A DNA stretch of 63,418 nucleotides from Candidatus Nitrotoga sp. CP45 (GCA_003402375.1 QFXJ01000031.1:1-63418); one strand, 5' to 3'; shown: positions 8,990 through 18,202, numbered from the stretch's first letter. The notes: generated from the letters alone by a model not told the origin. Numbers and translations are program-made.

Positions 8990-9391
8990 TCATTCGTCAG
9001 GTGGAACAATACGCGGCCTGCGGTCCTCGCCCACCGCCACATAGGTCAACATGGCCTCGGTTACTTTGGCACAGATCGGCTTAATTGGATCGCGCTGCAC
9101 ATACACCTCGACCTTAACGGTGATGGAAGTACGCCCTACTTTTACGAGTTCAGCATAAAAACTTACCACATCGCCCATGAATAACGGCTGCTTGAATACA
9201 AATGAATTCACCGCCACCGTCACCACACGTCCGCGCGCACGAATGAGGGCGGGAATGCTTCCGGCAATGTCGACTTGCGCCATCACCCAACCGCCAAAAA
9301 CATCACCTGTGTAATTACTGTCGGATGGCATGGCCAGCATACGCAATGTAGGCTCACGTTGCGGTAAGAGGGTCAAAGCTGGTTCATCCAT
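8990..9391 (-). CDS. Acyl-CoA thioesterase, hot-dog fold (YciA-like)
   Basis: A 133-residue single hot-dog domain. The motif N-Y-T-G-D-V-F-G-G-W-V-M-A-Q-V-D near residues 26-41 is the signature of YciA/BACH-type acyl-CoA hydrolases, and D41 is the likely catalytic aspartate. It frees fatty acids from CoA. It lies 2 nt after the acyl-CoA ligase gene and before the fadB-like gene, so it is co-transcribed with the fad genes and could buffer acyl-CoA levels. Confidence 0.85.
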   Translation of the reverse strand: MDEPALTLLPQREPTLRMLAMPSDSNYTGDVFGGWVMAQVDIAGSIPALIRARGRVVTVAVNSFVFKQPLFMGDVVSFYAELVKVGRTSITVKVEVYVQRDPIKPICAKVTEAMLTYVAVGEDRRPRIVPPDE

Positions 9392-9393
9392 AT

Positions 9394-11199
9394 TCAGTGT
9401 CCTTGATAAAGCTGTTCAATTTCTTTTGCAAAGCGCTCCACTACAGATCCACGTTTAACTTTCAGGGTAGGCGTTACCAGTCCGTTATCAACACTCCACG
9501 GCTCAGTCAACAGTAATACCCGGTTAATCTTGGCATAACCCGGAAACTCCTTTATCTGATCAGCGATGCGCTGCAATGCCTGTTGTTCGATACGGGGATC
9601 ATGCAACAATTCCGGCATACCAGCACGGACCCCGACCCCTTGCGCTAAGTCTGCCCAGACTGCCGGATTTACTACTGCCAGCGCAGTCAGGTAGGGACGC
9701 CCCTCACCATACACCATCACCAATTCGAACAAACGGTCACGCAGAATGGCCTGTTCCATGTCCGCCGGAGAAATTTTCTCGCCGTTGGACATCACGATAA
9801 TTTCCTTCAGGCGCCCCGTGATGGTGATATGTCCAGACTCGCTAATGGAGGCAATATCGCCACTGTTCAGCCAGCCATCTTCACCTATCATGGCGCGCGT
9901 CGCCTTGGCATTATTCCAATAACCTAACATCACATTCTGCCCTTTCACCAGTAACGCACCCTGTTCGCCGATGCGCACCTCCACACCCGGCAAAGGGAGA
10001 CCGACACTGGACGGAAAATTACTATTCAAGCGATTAGCGCAAACAATCGGACTGGTTTCGGTCAAACCATAGCCTTGCAAAATAGGCAAACCCAGTGCAA
10101 TAAACACGCGTGAAATTTCCGGCTGTAAAGCCGCTCCCCCACACAAAGTCAGTCGAAGCCGTCCACCTAAACGCGCCATGACCTTGCTTGCAACCAAGTG
10201 ATTAAGCAACGGCCATAGCAATAAAGACAAATCCCAGCCAGCACGCCCCTGTTCATGCTCAAAGCGGCGCCAACCTACATTAACCGCCAAAGCGAATAGT
10301 TTGCGCCGCAACGGCGATACCTCCACCAGCTTGGCGCTAATCGCCCCGTACACACGCTCAAAAATGCGAGGCACCGAAACCAAGATAGTTGGGCGAATAA
10401 TTTGTAAATCCTCCGATAACAGCTGGACGGAACGCGCATAGGCAACCGTAACACCAGCCATTACGCAGATGTAATAACCCACCGTCCGCTCAAAAGCATG
10501 AGAAAGCGGCAAGAAAGACAACATGGTGTCCGTTCCGGCAATGGGGCAGGTCATCAAGGCCGCATGGGCGTCAAACAAAATATTGCGGTGCGACAGCATC
10601 ACTCCCTTGGGACGACCCGTAGTACCCGAGGTGTACATGATCGTGGCCAGCGCATCGCGCTCGCGCCCCCGTTCCTCAACCAAAACCGCATGCACGGGCA
10701 ACCACTCCTGCGCACATAGCAAACGCGCTTCATTATGCCCTGCTACCCTGTCCAGACTAATCATGCGCTGTATGCAGGGAAGCTGTGCGCACACACTGCG
10801 CAACGCTTGCCATTGTTCTGCGCTCTCGAACAGAAGCACCTTCACGCCCGCATCGTTGATAATATAGGCCACACTATCCTGCCTGTCCTCAGTGTATAGC
10901 GGCACCACAACAAGCCCGAGCGATAACGCCGCCTGATCGAACAATACCCATTGCGGGCAGTTGCGCAACATAACACCGACGCGGTCACCTGCTGCCAATC
11001 CCTCACGCATCAGCGCCGCCTGCCAACGCGCCGTTTGATCACGCGCCTGCGCCCATGTCATTGATAACCAAGAATTTACGTTCGCATCGAAATAGCGGTA
11101 TGCAAGAGCATCGGGTGAACGTTTCACGCGCTCAACAAACATTCCATGCAGAGTGGCCGCCTGTTCCGGCGTAATAATGTGGTCATTGTTGTCCGACAT
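9394..11199 (-). CDS. fadD: Long-chain fatty-acid-CoA ligase
   Basis: An AMP-forming acyl-CoA synthetase of 601 residues. The P-loop-like motif is T-I-M-Y-T-S-G-T-T-G-R-P-K-G-V near residue 187. G-Y-G-L-T-E-T-S-P and L-N-S-G-D-I-A-S follow, and the C-terminal lysine region G-R-L-K-E-I-I-V-M-S-N-G-E-K is present. It activates fatty acids with ATP and CoA at the membrane face. Length and sequence resemble the FAA1/FadD15 subgroup. It starts 2 nt after the acyl-CoA dehydrogenase gene, indicating translational coupling. Confidence 0.88.
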   Translation of the reverse strand: MSDNNDHIITPEQAATLHGMFVERVKRSPDALAYRYFDANVNSWLSMTWAQARDQTARWQAALMREGLAAGDRVGVMLRNCPQWVLFDQAALSLGLVVVPLYTEDRQDSVAYIINDAGVKVLLFESAEQWQALRSVCAQLPCIQRMISLDRVAGHNEARLLCAQEWLPVHAVLVEERGRERDALATIMYTSGTTGRPKGVMLSHRNILFDAHAALMTCPIAGTDTMLSFLPLSHAFERTVGYYICVMAGVTVAYARSVQLLSEDLQIIRPTILVSVPRIFERVYGAISAKLVEVSPLRRKLFALAVNVGWRRFEHEQGRAGWDLSLLLWPLLNHLVASKVMARLGGRLRLTLCGGAALQPEISRVFIALGLPILQGYGLTETSPIVCANRLNSNFPSSVGLPLPGVEVRIGEQGALLVKGQNVMLGYWNNAKATRAMIGEDGWLNSGDIASISESGHITITGRLKEIIVMSNGEKISPADMEQAILRDRLFELVMVYGEGRPYLTALAVVNPAVWADLAQGVGVRAGMPELLHDPRIEQQALQRIADQIKEFPGYAKINRVLLLTEPWSVDNGLVTPTLKVKRGSVVERFAKEIEQLYQGH

Positions 11200-11201
11200 G
11201 A

Positions 11202-13667
11202 CTATCTCTCACTGTCATTTAAATTACTCGGCGCTGCCACCAATTGTTCCGGCGCAAAATCATCTACCATGATGGCCTTGCGCCGTAACACATAATCACG
11301 CTCCAGCAGCTGCGCTTCTTCAGCGTTGATGAACCCTTTGCGATGTGCTTCAGCAATGCGCATCAACTCGTTCATGACCGTGACCTGCCCGGCCTTGTGC
11401 GCCGCATCCACTTTTGCTTGCAAGGGTTCGCACTGCAACGTGCTGTGTAACGCGACTTCCAGTGCACCGACCGCATCATTCTCGTCACCGGACAAATACA
11501 TGCCCGCTGTCAGGCGGTCCCGCGCAGCGCCCGGTTGTTGCAACAAAACTGACACTTGATGCCCGAGCTTATCCGACGGTGGCGTCAGGTATTTCCCCCT
11601 CGGGAAAATAAACGCGCGCAAGAGCAACGCAGCAAGACGGCTAGGGAAATTTTGTAGCACGCCGTCAAACGCCATCTGAATCCTGTACAGAGCATCCTGT
11701 ATTGCCCAGTGCAGCAACGGCAGATCTTCAGCGGGACGGCCATCATCCTCGAAGCGTTTGAGCGTGGCCGAGCACAGGTACAGCTGGCTCAGCACATCGC
11801 CCAGCCGGGCAGAAATTTTCTCGCTCCGTTTGAGATTTCCACCCAGCACCAACATGGACACATCCGCTGCTAACGCGAATGCAGCAGAAAAGCGCGTCAA
11901 TTGCCGGTAATAATGCCGTGTTTTTTCGCCCGCTGGCACCGAAAGGCCAAGCCCACCGGTAAGGCCAAAAAAGCAAGCACGCATCGCATTGCTCAGGCTC
12001 AAACTAATGTGACCCAGCAGAGCGGCATCAAAATTTCGTAGTGCACGTTGCGCGTCACTATCTTGCGCCGCTTGGATTTCCTTAAGTACATAAGGATGAG
12101 AACGGATCGCGCCCTGCCCAAAAATGAGCAGACTGCGCGTCAGGATATTCGCGCCTTCCACCGTAATGGCGATGGGATTCTGCTGGTGTGAACGCCCCAG
12201 GTAGTTGCTCGGCCCCAGGCAAATTCCCTTGCCGCCATGCACGTCCATCGCATCATTGACAACCATGCGCGCGCGCTCGGTGCAATGATACTTAACGATA
12301 GCAGAAATCACAGACGGCTTCTCACCCATGTCCACCGCTAATGCCGTTAGCGCGCGTGCCGCATCCATCAAATAGGCGTTACCGCCAATTCGCGCCAGCG
12401 CCTCTTCTACGCCTTCAAATTTACCGATCGGTAGCTTGAACTGCTTGCGCACTCGGCTATAGGCGCCACAGGTTCGCGCCGCCAGTTTCACGCCGCCGGT
12501 GGCACAAGCCGGCAGCGAGATCGATCGTCCCGCTGCCAAACATTCCATCAGCATGCGCCAGCCCTGCCCAATACGATCCATGCCACCAATAATATATTCC
12601 ATCGGAATGAACACACCATGGCCCGAAGTGGGCCCATTCTGAAATGCCGAATTAAGTGGGAAATGACGACGCCCGACCTGCACGCCGGGCGTATCCGCAG
12701 GAATCAGCGCAAGGGTAATGCCGCGTTTTGTTTGCTCGCCAAGCAAACCGTCTGGATCATAAAGCTTGAAAGCGAGGCCAATCAACGTCGCAACCGGTGC
12801 CAGTGTGATATAGCGTTTTTCCCACGTTATCCGCATGCCGAGCACATTTGATTGCCCGTTGAATTCGCCGTAGCACACGATGCCATAATCAGGAATCGAT
12901 CCTGCATCAGAGCCGGCGAATGGCCCGGTCAACGCAAAGCAGGGTACCTCTTTGCCCTGTGCCAATCCGCGCAGATATTTCTCTTTTTGCTTTGACGTGC
13001 CATAACGCACGAGCAACTCTGCCGGACCCAATGAATTCGGTACCATCACTGTTACGGATGCAGTAATGCTACGCGAAGCAAGCTTGGCCACCACGGCGGA
13101 ATGCGCAAGGGCAGAAAATTCCAGCCCGCCGTATTCCTTGGGAATAATCATGCCGAAGAACCCGTTGTCTTTGATGTACTGCCATACCTGCGGCGGCAAA
13201 TCCTGGCGCACATGAGTAATGTCCCAGTCATCCAGCATGGCGCACAAAGTTTCGGTTTCGTTATCGAGAAAGGATTGCTCTGCTGCACTGAGCGTCGGCT
13301 TGGGATAATTCAACAACTTGCGCCAGTCAGGGTGGCCACTAAAGAGATCACCGTCCCACCAAACTGTACCCGCATCGAGCGCCTCCTGCTCAGTTTGCGA
13401 AATATGGGGAAGTGTCTTGCGGAAAATTTTGAGAATTTGACTGCTGACCAACAAACGACGCAGAGAAGGAACGCCAAGAACTGCAACAATTACGGCCAGC
13501 ACGATAGTCACAACTTGAAACAGATCAGCAGAAAGCTTACTTTGAATAGCAGCGATGAAAACAAAAACCACCATCGCCAACAACCACCCCCAGATGGAGG
13601 ATCGAAAGAACGCCAACAAAATCATGACGCCCAGCATCACTAGCAAAGTCAATATAACCATTACCAT
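11202..13667 (-). CDS. fadE: Acyl-CoA dehydrogenase, FadE type
   Basis: A protein of 821 residues, close to the 814 of Escherichia coli FadE. An N-terminal membrane part (three hydrophobic segments in residues 1-70) precedes the FAD-dependent dehydrogenase core (about 130-510). Motifs include A-L-T-G-P-F-A-G-S-D-A-G-S, D-V-H-G-G-K-G-I-C and T-V-E-G-A-N-I-L-T-R. A C-terminal FadE-specific domain (DUF1974-like) follows. It performs the first oxidation of beta-oxidation and passes electrons to ETF. It is the first gene of the leftward fad cluster. The promoter would be in the 13668-13760 region, where no clear box was identified. Confidence 0.9.
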   Translation of the reverse strand: MVMVILTLLVMLGVMILLAFFRSSIWGWLLAMVVFVFIAAIQSKLSADLFQVVTIVLAVIVAVLGVPSLRRLLVSSQILKIFRKTLPHISQTEQEALDAGTVWWDGDLFSGHPDWRKLLNYPKPTLSAAEQSFLDNETETLCAMLDDWDITHVRQDLPPQVWQYIKDNGFFGMIIPKEYGGLEFSALAHSAVVAKLASRSITASVTVMVPNSLGPAELLVRYGTSKQKEKYLRGLAQGKEVPCFALTGPFAGSDAGSIPDYGIVCYGEFNGQSNVLGMRITWEKRYITLAPVATLIGLAFKLYDPDGLLGEQTKRGITLALIPADTPGVQVGRRHFPLNSAFQNGPTSGHGVFIPMEYIIGGMDRIGQGWRMLMECLAAGRSISLPACATGGVKLAARTCGAYSRVRKQFKLPIGKFEGVEEALARIGGNAYLMDAARALTALAVDMGEKPSVISAIVKYHCTERARMVVNDAMDVHGGKGICLGPSNYLGRSHQQNPIAITVEGANILTRSLLIFGQGAIRSHPYVLKEIQAAQDSDAQRALRNFDAALLGHISLSLSNAMRACFFGLTGGLGLSVPAGEKTRHYYRQLTRFSAAFALAADVSMLVLGGNLKRSEKISARLGDVLSQLYLCSATLKRFEDDGRPAEDLPLLHWAIQDALYRIQMAFDGVLQNFPSRLAALLLRAFIFPRGKYLTPPSDKLGHQVSVLLQQPGAARDRLTAGMYLSGDENDAVGALEVALHSTLQCEPLQAKVDAAHKAGQVTVMNELMRIAEAHRKGFINAEEAQLLERDYVLRRKAIMVDDFAPEQLVAAPSNLNDSER

Positions 13668-13741
13668 CCCTTCTTAATCTCAGGGCAACCTCTAACAATC
13701 CTGAAATGGATGCACGTAGTGTTACGCTCAGCAAACTTGCT

Positions 13742-13814
13742 ACCGTTCGCGGTGAGCTTGTCAAACCGCTGGTTCCGCGCCAGCACTGGCCTTCGACAAG
13801 CTCCGGCCAAACGG
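13742..13814. repeat. REP-type palindrome (CCGTTCG...GAGCTTGTC)
   Basis: CCGTTCGCGGTGAGCTTGTC pairs with GACAAGCTCCGGCCAAACGG around a 33-nt loop. The same family occurs at 25613-25679. These extragenic palindromes are common between genes in beta- and gammaproteobacteria. Confidence 0.6.
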
Positions 13815-14219
13815 CGTCTTATGATTTTTGATGCATCGATTTGTTACGTGCGTGAAGTGGATATACATTATCCTGAACTTCCCATTCCGGCAACGGAATG
13901 ACCGCATTTCTAGAGGACTCTTTAATATCTGCATGTGCAGAACTTTAACGTCAGTACGCCTTGCTGACAATGCTTAACTTATTGCATGCGATCTACTACA
14001 TCCTCCATTAGTTCCACTAAGATAAAATTCATACGAGTAATCACCGGCTTCGATTTACTGCGTTGGGAATTATTAGATATGCTTGGAACCAAGCTTATAG
14101 CGTATAGCAGGCATCGAGTGGCTGAACTTTTCATGCTGCCAAGAGCGATGCCGGGTGCTGCAGAGAATTTCGCCTTTGGGTATCAAAAAGGCGGTTTTTC
14201 GGCTACCACGCGCTCCCCC

Positions 14220-14420
14220 TCAGAAACCATCATGAATATTTTTTGTGTTTACATTCGTTTTAACCGACGGCTGTGTGATTTCAACAGTCGGGGATTTGCT
14301 CGTCCATGCAACATGAGTAGCGCTTTGACTGGACAGTTCGTGCAGCGTTTTGGTGTCGACGCACGCCACAAATGCTCTCCAGGATATCCGTTTCTCCTTC
14401 ACCCATTGCCGCCCCCTCAT
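14220..14420 (-). CDS. Small hypothetical ORF
   Basis: A 66-residue frame starting M-R-G-R-Q-W-V-K-E-K-R, with a basic N-terminus and a Ser/Thr-rich C-terminus. It has a GGAGGG-less start and no recognised domain. The N-terminal composition looks protein-like, so it may be a remnant of a longer gene. Coding status is doubtful. Confidence 0.15.
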   Translation of the reverse strand: MRGRQWVKEKRISWRAFVACVDTKTLHELSSQSATHVAWTSKSPTVEITQPSVKTNVNTKNIHDGF

Positions 14421-14550
14421 GACATTGGGTTGACGCCCCGCTTCAAAACCTTACAATCCCCATAGGTTCCGTTCCCCGGTGGCTCAGTACAACGGGGTTT
14501 ATCCGCTGCCGATAAGGTCGCGGGTTTAACAAGTTTGGGGAGGGCGACAG

Positions 14551-14571
14551 ATAACCACTATTCGTTATACT
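14551..14571 (+). promoter_or_regulatory. Possible promoter/operator of the ferritin gene
   Basis: ATAAC, 8 nt, GTTAT form a dyad that overlaps a -10-like TATACT (14566-14571). No good -35 was seen. The site is 36 nt before the ferritin ATG. The match to the Fur consensus is poor, so regulation by iron is only a guess. Confidence 0.25.
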
Positions 14572-14606
14572 TCACAACCCCAGCACAATTTATCGAGGAA
14601 ATAAAA

Positions 14607-14894
14607 ATGTCTAATGAAGGCTATCACGAACCAATAGATGAACTTACTAATGAAACGAGAGACATGCACAGAGCTATTACATCACTCATGGAAGAGCTTG
14701 AAGCAGTCGACTGGTACAACCAAAGAGTTGATGCCTGCAAAAATGAAGAATTAAAAGCGATTCTTGCACATAATCGAGACGAGGAAAAAGAGCACGCGGC
14801 AATGGTGCTTGAATGGATCAGAAGGCAAGACCCTAGTTTTGATAAAGAATTAAAAGATTACTTGTTTACAGATAAACCAATAGCTCATAAATAA
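14607..14894 (+). CDS. Encapsulated ferritin (EncFtn) without encapsulin
   Basis: A small helical protein of 95 residues. It closely resembles encapsulated ferritins such as that of Rhodospirillum rubrum, with E-E-L-E-A-V-D-W-Y (29-37) and H-N-R-D-E-E-K-E-H-A-A-M (55-66). The iron-binding residues E30, E60 and H63 are all present. The family is a ferroxidase that forms a ring of dimers and normally works inside an encapsulin shell. The start at 14607 has GAGGAA 6 nt upstream; a longer in-frame start at 14535 lacks one. Two oddities: no encapsulin gene follows, and the protein ends just after Y-L-F-T-D-K-P-I-A-H-K, without the usual C-terminal targeting peptide. Confidence 0.88.
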   Translation: MSNEGYHEPIDELTNETRDMHRAITSLMEELEAVDWYNQRVDACKNEELKAILAHNRDEEKEHAAMVLEWIRRQDPSFDKELKDYLFTDKPIAHK

Positions 14895-14897
14895 AAT

Positions 14898-14951
14898 GCA
14901 TAACAAATCAATGCACCAGACGCTGACACACGGTGATTTCAAACGTTAGCG
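14898..14951 (+). other. Integron attC-like site
   Basis: GCATAAC sits 3 nt after the ferritin stop and GTTAGCG lies 40 nt further, giving the paired R''/R' core boxes of an attC. Between them AAATCA...CACC pairs with GGTGATTT, a foldable stem as attC sites need. The TAACAAATCAATGCACC start and TCAAACGTTAG end are typical of attC sites. At 54 bp it is near the minimum size. No integrase gene is in the window. Confidence 0.5.
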
Positions 14952-14965
14952 GTAGGCATAGCCAG

Positions 14966-15853
14966 ATGCACAGTAATGACGTTAGATTTTATAAGTACAT
15001 GAGTCCGGAATCTGCGATTGCTTCGCTAGAGAACGGTGCTATGAAATGGTCAATCCCAAAACTTCTCAACGATCCATTTGAGTTTCCTGCTTCTATGGAT
15101 TTCAAATTTACTGGTGAAGAAATCGCTAATGCTCTTACAGAAGAACTTGTCACAATGGCTTATGGACCTAATGAACCCACTAGCGACCCAAATAATCAAT
15201 TCATTCAACTAACTTTGCTAAATCGAAGGCTTAGGAATAGACCACCCGCTGAAAAATTTAGGGCATTTATAGCTGAAGTCAATGCCGGAACCATTCAGCG
15301 TTTCGAAGAAAACCTGGTCCAAAGAAGAGCGTTTCTGGCTGAGTATCGAAATCAGTTTACAGTTTTTTGTGTTTCCGCAAAAAAAGATAATCTTTTAATG
15401 TGGGCTCACTATGCAAAAAATCACACTGGCTGCGTATTTCAGTTTCGCTGTTTACCCGAACTAGATCGCACATTAAGCGCAGCCATCAAAGTGAACTACG
15501 TCGAGACCTATCCTGTAATCGGAAGTTTGGGCCAATACGTTAAGCATCTCACCGGGCAAGCAGAAATTAATTATGACAATTTATTTAATATATTCGCTTT
15601 TACAAAGAGCCAGCATTGGGATTACGAAGATGAATGGAGGTGTATTTCCAAACTTAACAACCATGAGACCGGATTTGATTTCAAGCCGTTTATCCCAGAA
15701 GAGCTTGAGGCTATATACATTGGTCATCGCGCGTCACAGGAGCATAAAGATTCCATTCTTAATACATTGAGAGGGAAGTACCAAGAGACAAAGGTATTTT
15801 CTTCCAGTGTAAATATCCAAGATTATTCAATGCTGTTTCATGAAAACCGCTAA
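14966..15853 (+). CDS. DUF2971 family protein
   Basis: A soluble protein of about 295 residues. It carries the DUF2971 signatures: an F-Y-K-Y-M-S-P-E-S start, S-I-P-K-L-L-N-D-P-F-E-F-P near residue 40, and V-F-C-V-S-A-K-K-D-N-L-L-M-W-A-H-Y-A-K-N-H-T-G near 140. The biochemical function of the family is unknown. Members often sit in mobile or defence-rich contexts. The start at 14966 is chosen because it begins just before the conserved domain; an upstream GTG at 14933 would overlap the attC-like site. The gene is A/T-richer than its neighbours and stands alone between recombination-like sites. Confidence 0.75.
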   Translation: MHSNDVRFYKYMSPESAIASLENGAMKWSIPKLLNDPFEFPASMDFKFTGEEIANALTEELVTMAYGPNEPTSDPNNQFIQLTLLNRRLRNRPPAEKFRAFIAEVNAGTIQRFEENLVQRRAFLAEYRNQFTVFCVSAKKDNLLMWAHYAKNHTGCVFQFRCLPELDRTLSAAIKVNYVETYPVIGSLGQYVKHLTGQAEINYDNLFNIFAFTKSQHWDYEDEWRCISKLNNHETGFDFKPFIPEELEAIYIGHRASQEHKDSILNTLRGKYQETKVFSSSVNIQDYSMLFHENR

Positions 15854-15868
15854 CGAGTACGGTTAGAT
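15848..15868 (+). other. Second attC-type core box (GTTAGAT) after the DUF2971 gene
   Basis: GCTAAC overlaps the stop codon and a perfect GTTRRRY core (GTTAGAT, 15862-15868) follows 9 nt later. The stretch is too short for a normal attC and may be a collapsed one. With the site at 14945 it delimits a 917-bp single-gene cassette. Confidence 0.3.
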
Positions 15869-16001
15869 TGTGATCGCAAAGCAGGCCACAATCACAGAAA
15901 TTACAAAGCAGCCATGCTCAAACCTTACACTCGCCAAAAAAATGTGCAACAAAAAAAACACTACACTATGATGTGCGATTTTTTTGTAAATAAGGCAAGG
16001 A

Positions 16002-17129
16002 ATGAGCGAAAAGATCGTGATTACGGGCGGGACTGGGTTTGTTGGAACTCACTTGATTTTGGAATTATTGGAGCAAAGCGATGCTGAGTTGTTTTGCTTG
16101 GTACGCGCAAAAAACACAAGTGCGGAGCAGCGGCTGCACCTGCAGCTTGCGCAGGTAATTCAGGGTTCAGACTATGCGCCTGAGCTGATCAATCAGGTCA
16201 AAAAACGTTGTCATGCGATAGAAGCAGATCTTCAGGGTGACATCACTTCACTGGCTACATCCATTCCGAGTGGCGTCTCGCAATTTTGGCACTGTGCGGC
16301 GTCCTTGAATTATGAGGAGCGTTTTGCCGCTGAGATTTATGACATCAATGTCGAAGGCACGCGCAAAGCGTTGGCTTTGGCGCGTGCGCTGAATGTTGAT
16401 TGCTTAAATTATGTCAGCACTGCCTATGTAGCAGGACGAAATACAGGTGTCATTTTAGAATCGCCAATGGCCAAAGTGCAAAGCAGTAATGTGTATGAAA
16501 ATAGCAAGGTGAAAGCAGAACAGTTGATTTATGCTGAACAGGATATGAAGTTCCGCATTTTCCGCCCCAGCATTGTTATTGGTCATAGCCGCACTTATCA
16601 TGCGATTAACTTTAGCGGAATGTATGGTTTTCTGCGTCGTTTAATTCAGTTCAAAGGGATGATGGCGCGTGTCCAGCGTGGCTATCTTGAACGTGAATCC
16701 ATCCGCATGAATGTCGATCCCGATGTACCGATAAATTTGGTTCCTGTGGATAAAGTGGCAAAACAGGCTGTTGCCATTGCTCGCTCTGATTCCAGCAACA
16801 CGATTTTCCATCTTACTAACCGGACTGTACCTACTGTGGGCGAAGCGCTGGAAGTGCTGTTTTCAACGGTGGGGCTTCCACCACCAAAAATTGTGCAAGA
16901 CACTACGCAATACGCCTGGATTGACGAAAAATTTAACGAAAAAATAGAGTTCTATAAATCTTATCTGACCGGTTACAAACAGTTTGACCGTAGTGCCAGT
17001 AATGCGGCCTTAGGAGAGCATGCCAACACCACACGGTATGCAGTAACCGCAAATAATTTAAACGAATATTGCGGCTGGTATTGCGCGCAGCTTGCCCAAA
17101 CGCGTAGCCAAGTACCTGTATCTCGTTAA
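16002..17129 (+). CDS. NAD(P)-dependent reductase/epimerase of the extended SDR (thioester reductase-like) family
   Basis: A 375-residue extended short-chain dehydrogenase. The Rossmann loop I-T-G-G-T-G-F-V-G-T-H lies near residue 8. The catalytic part has Y-V-S-T-A-Y-V-A-G near 145 and a Y-E-N-S-K active-site Tyr/Lys pair near 166. The arrangement resembles the NAD-binding-4 domain of fatty acyl/thioester reductases that release carrier-bound acyl groups as aldehyde or alcohol, but there is no carrier domain. Fifteen nt separate it from the sulfotransferase gene. The pair may build and sulfate a lipid or secondary metabolite (inference). The substrate is unknown. Confidence 0.75.
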   Translation: MSEKIVITGGTGFVGTHLILELLEQSDAELFCLVRAKNTSAEQRLHLQLAQVIQGSDYAPELINQVKKRCHAIEADLQGDITSLATSIPSGVSQFWHCAASLNYEERFAAEIYDINVEGTRKALALARALNVDCLNYVSTAYVAGRNTGVILESPMAKVQSSNVYENSKVKAEQLIYAEQDMKFRIFRPSIVIGHSRTYHAINFSGMYGFLRRLIQFKGMMARVQRGYLERESIRMNVDPDVPINLVPVDKVAKQAVAIARSDSSNTIFHLTNRTVPTVGEALEVLFSTVGLPPPKIVQDTTQYAWIDEKFNEKIEFYKSYLTGYKQFDRSASNAALGEHANTTRYAVTANNLNEYCGWYCAQLAQTRSQVPVSR

Positions 17130-17143
17130 TATTAGGGGACACA

Positions 17144-18202
17144 ATGCCGAATGAAATTTTTGTAATCGGAACGGGGCGCTGTGGTTCCACGCTTATTTCC
17201 AATATTCTCAACCATCACCCGGATGTGCTAAGCCTGTCGGAGTTTTTCACTTTTGTCACGGATCTAGGCACGTTGATTCCACAAGCGTTTCCAGCCATGC
17301 AAATTAATGGCGCGCAGTTTTGGCAAATTGTCAGCGGGGTCTACGCCAAGCAAAACATTATGCTGGCGCACGACATTGCAATAAAAGAGGTGCTTTATCC
17401 ATTCAAAACTGGCGTGCGTTTTAATGCCAGCACTGGCGTGCCCGCCATACTACAAACTACGCTCCCGCATCTGACACCTGAGTACGATGCGTTATTTGAT
17501 CAGATTCATACGGTGATTACAGCCCGTGGGATGGCTACTGCAGAAGCGCATTATCATGCGCTATTTGGCTGGCTTGCCGCACACTTCGGTAGAAGCATTT
17601 GGGTAGAACGTTCTGGTGGCTCCTTACGGGTGATCGAAAGACTCTACCAACATTTTCCCAATGCAAAGTTTCTCCATATTGTGCGGGATGGCCGTGATTG
17701 TGCATTATCAATGCAACGCCATAACGGGTTCAAAATGGTATTGCTGGTATTCCAGATCACCGAAATTTTAGGTATCGATCCTTACGAATCTGATGATCGT
17801 AGCTGGCAAGACGATTTGCCCGATGAACTGATTTCCTTCTTACCAGAATCTTTCTCTGGCAAGGATTTTCTTGCCTATGACGTGCCACCCTCTCTCTATG
17901 GACACTACTGGAGCGGCGAAATTATGGCCGGACTGGACGTGTTGGATCGTATTCCTGCTGCGCAACAACTCACATTACAGTATGAGTCGATTCTAACCGA
18001 CACCCGCAATACCATTGAGCACATGATTCAGTTCGTATCCCCTGATTCCAGTACCAATGCAGATTGGTGTGATGCAGTTATGTCGTCGGTAAAGCGGCCT
18101 ACTGCCGCATGGCAAACTTTGGATGCCCGCGAACAATCCCGCTTGAATGATGCTTGCGAACCCGGATTTGCCGCGCTTACAAAACGGGGAATACGATGGT
18201 AA
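17144..18202 (+). CDS. Sulfotransferase family protein
   Basis: A 352-residue protein. The PAPS 5'-phosphosulfate loop appears as I-G-T-G-R-C-G-S-T near residue 8, and the 3'-phosphate motif as H-I-V-R-D-G-R-D-C-A-L-S near residue 180. It transfers sulfate from PAPS to a hydroxyl acceptor in the cytosol. It is translationally coupled to a small downstream frame (ATGGTAA overlap at the stop) and follows the reductase gene closely. The acceptor is unknown. Bacterial members modify glycolipids, exopolysaccharide or nodulation-type signals. Confidence 0.82.
   Translation: MPNEIFVIGTGRCGSTLISNILNHHPDVLSLSEFFTFVTDLGTLIPQAFPAMQINGAQFWQIVSGVYAKQNIMLAHDIAIKEVLYPFKTGVRFNASTGVPAILQTTLPHLTPEYDALFDQIHTVITARGMATAEAHYHALFGWLAAHFGRSIWVERSGGSLRVIERLYQHFPNAKFLHIVRDGRDCALSMQRHNGFKMVLLVFQITEILGIDPYESDDRSWQDDLPDELISFLPESFSGKDFLAYDVPPSLYGHYWSGEIMAGLDVLDRIPAAQQLTLQYESILTDTRNTIEHMIQFVSPDSSTNADWCDAVMSSVKRPTAAWQTLDAREQSRLNDACEPGFAALTKRGIRW

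Larger units (their letters stand above)
13668..14606. other. Long gene-poor region with repeat debris
   Basis: About 940 bp without a convincing gene. It contains a REP palindrome at 13742-13814, possible degenerate MITE ends (AGGGCAACCTCTAACAAT at 13682 and ATTTCTAGAGGACTC at 13906-13920), and a small hairpin ATTCCG-gcaa-CGGAAT near 13884-13899. The 159-codon rightward frame at 13986-14465 has no recognisable fold and odd composition, so it is not called. Confidence 0.45.

Noticed and set aside
13986-14465. 159-codon rightward frame before the ferritin gene
   Set aside because: It has no ribosome site, no recognisable fold and mixed composition, and lies in a repeat-rich region.
14549-14571. 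Fur box before the ferritin gene
   Set aside because: The dyad matches only about half of the Fur consensus positions.
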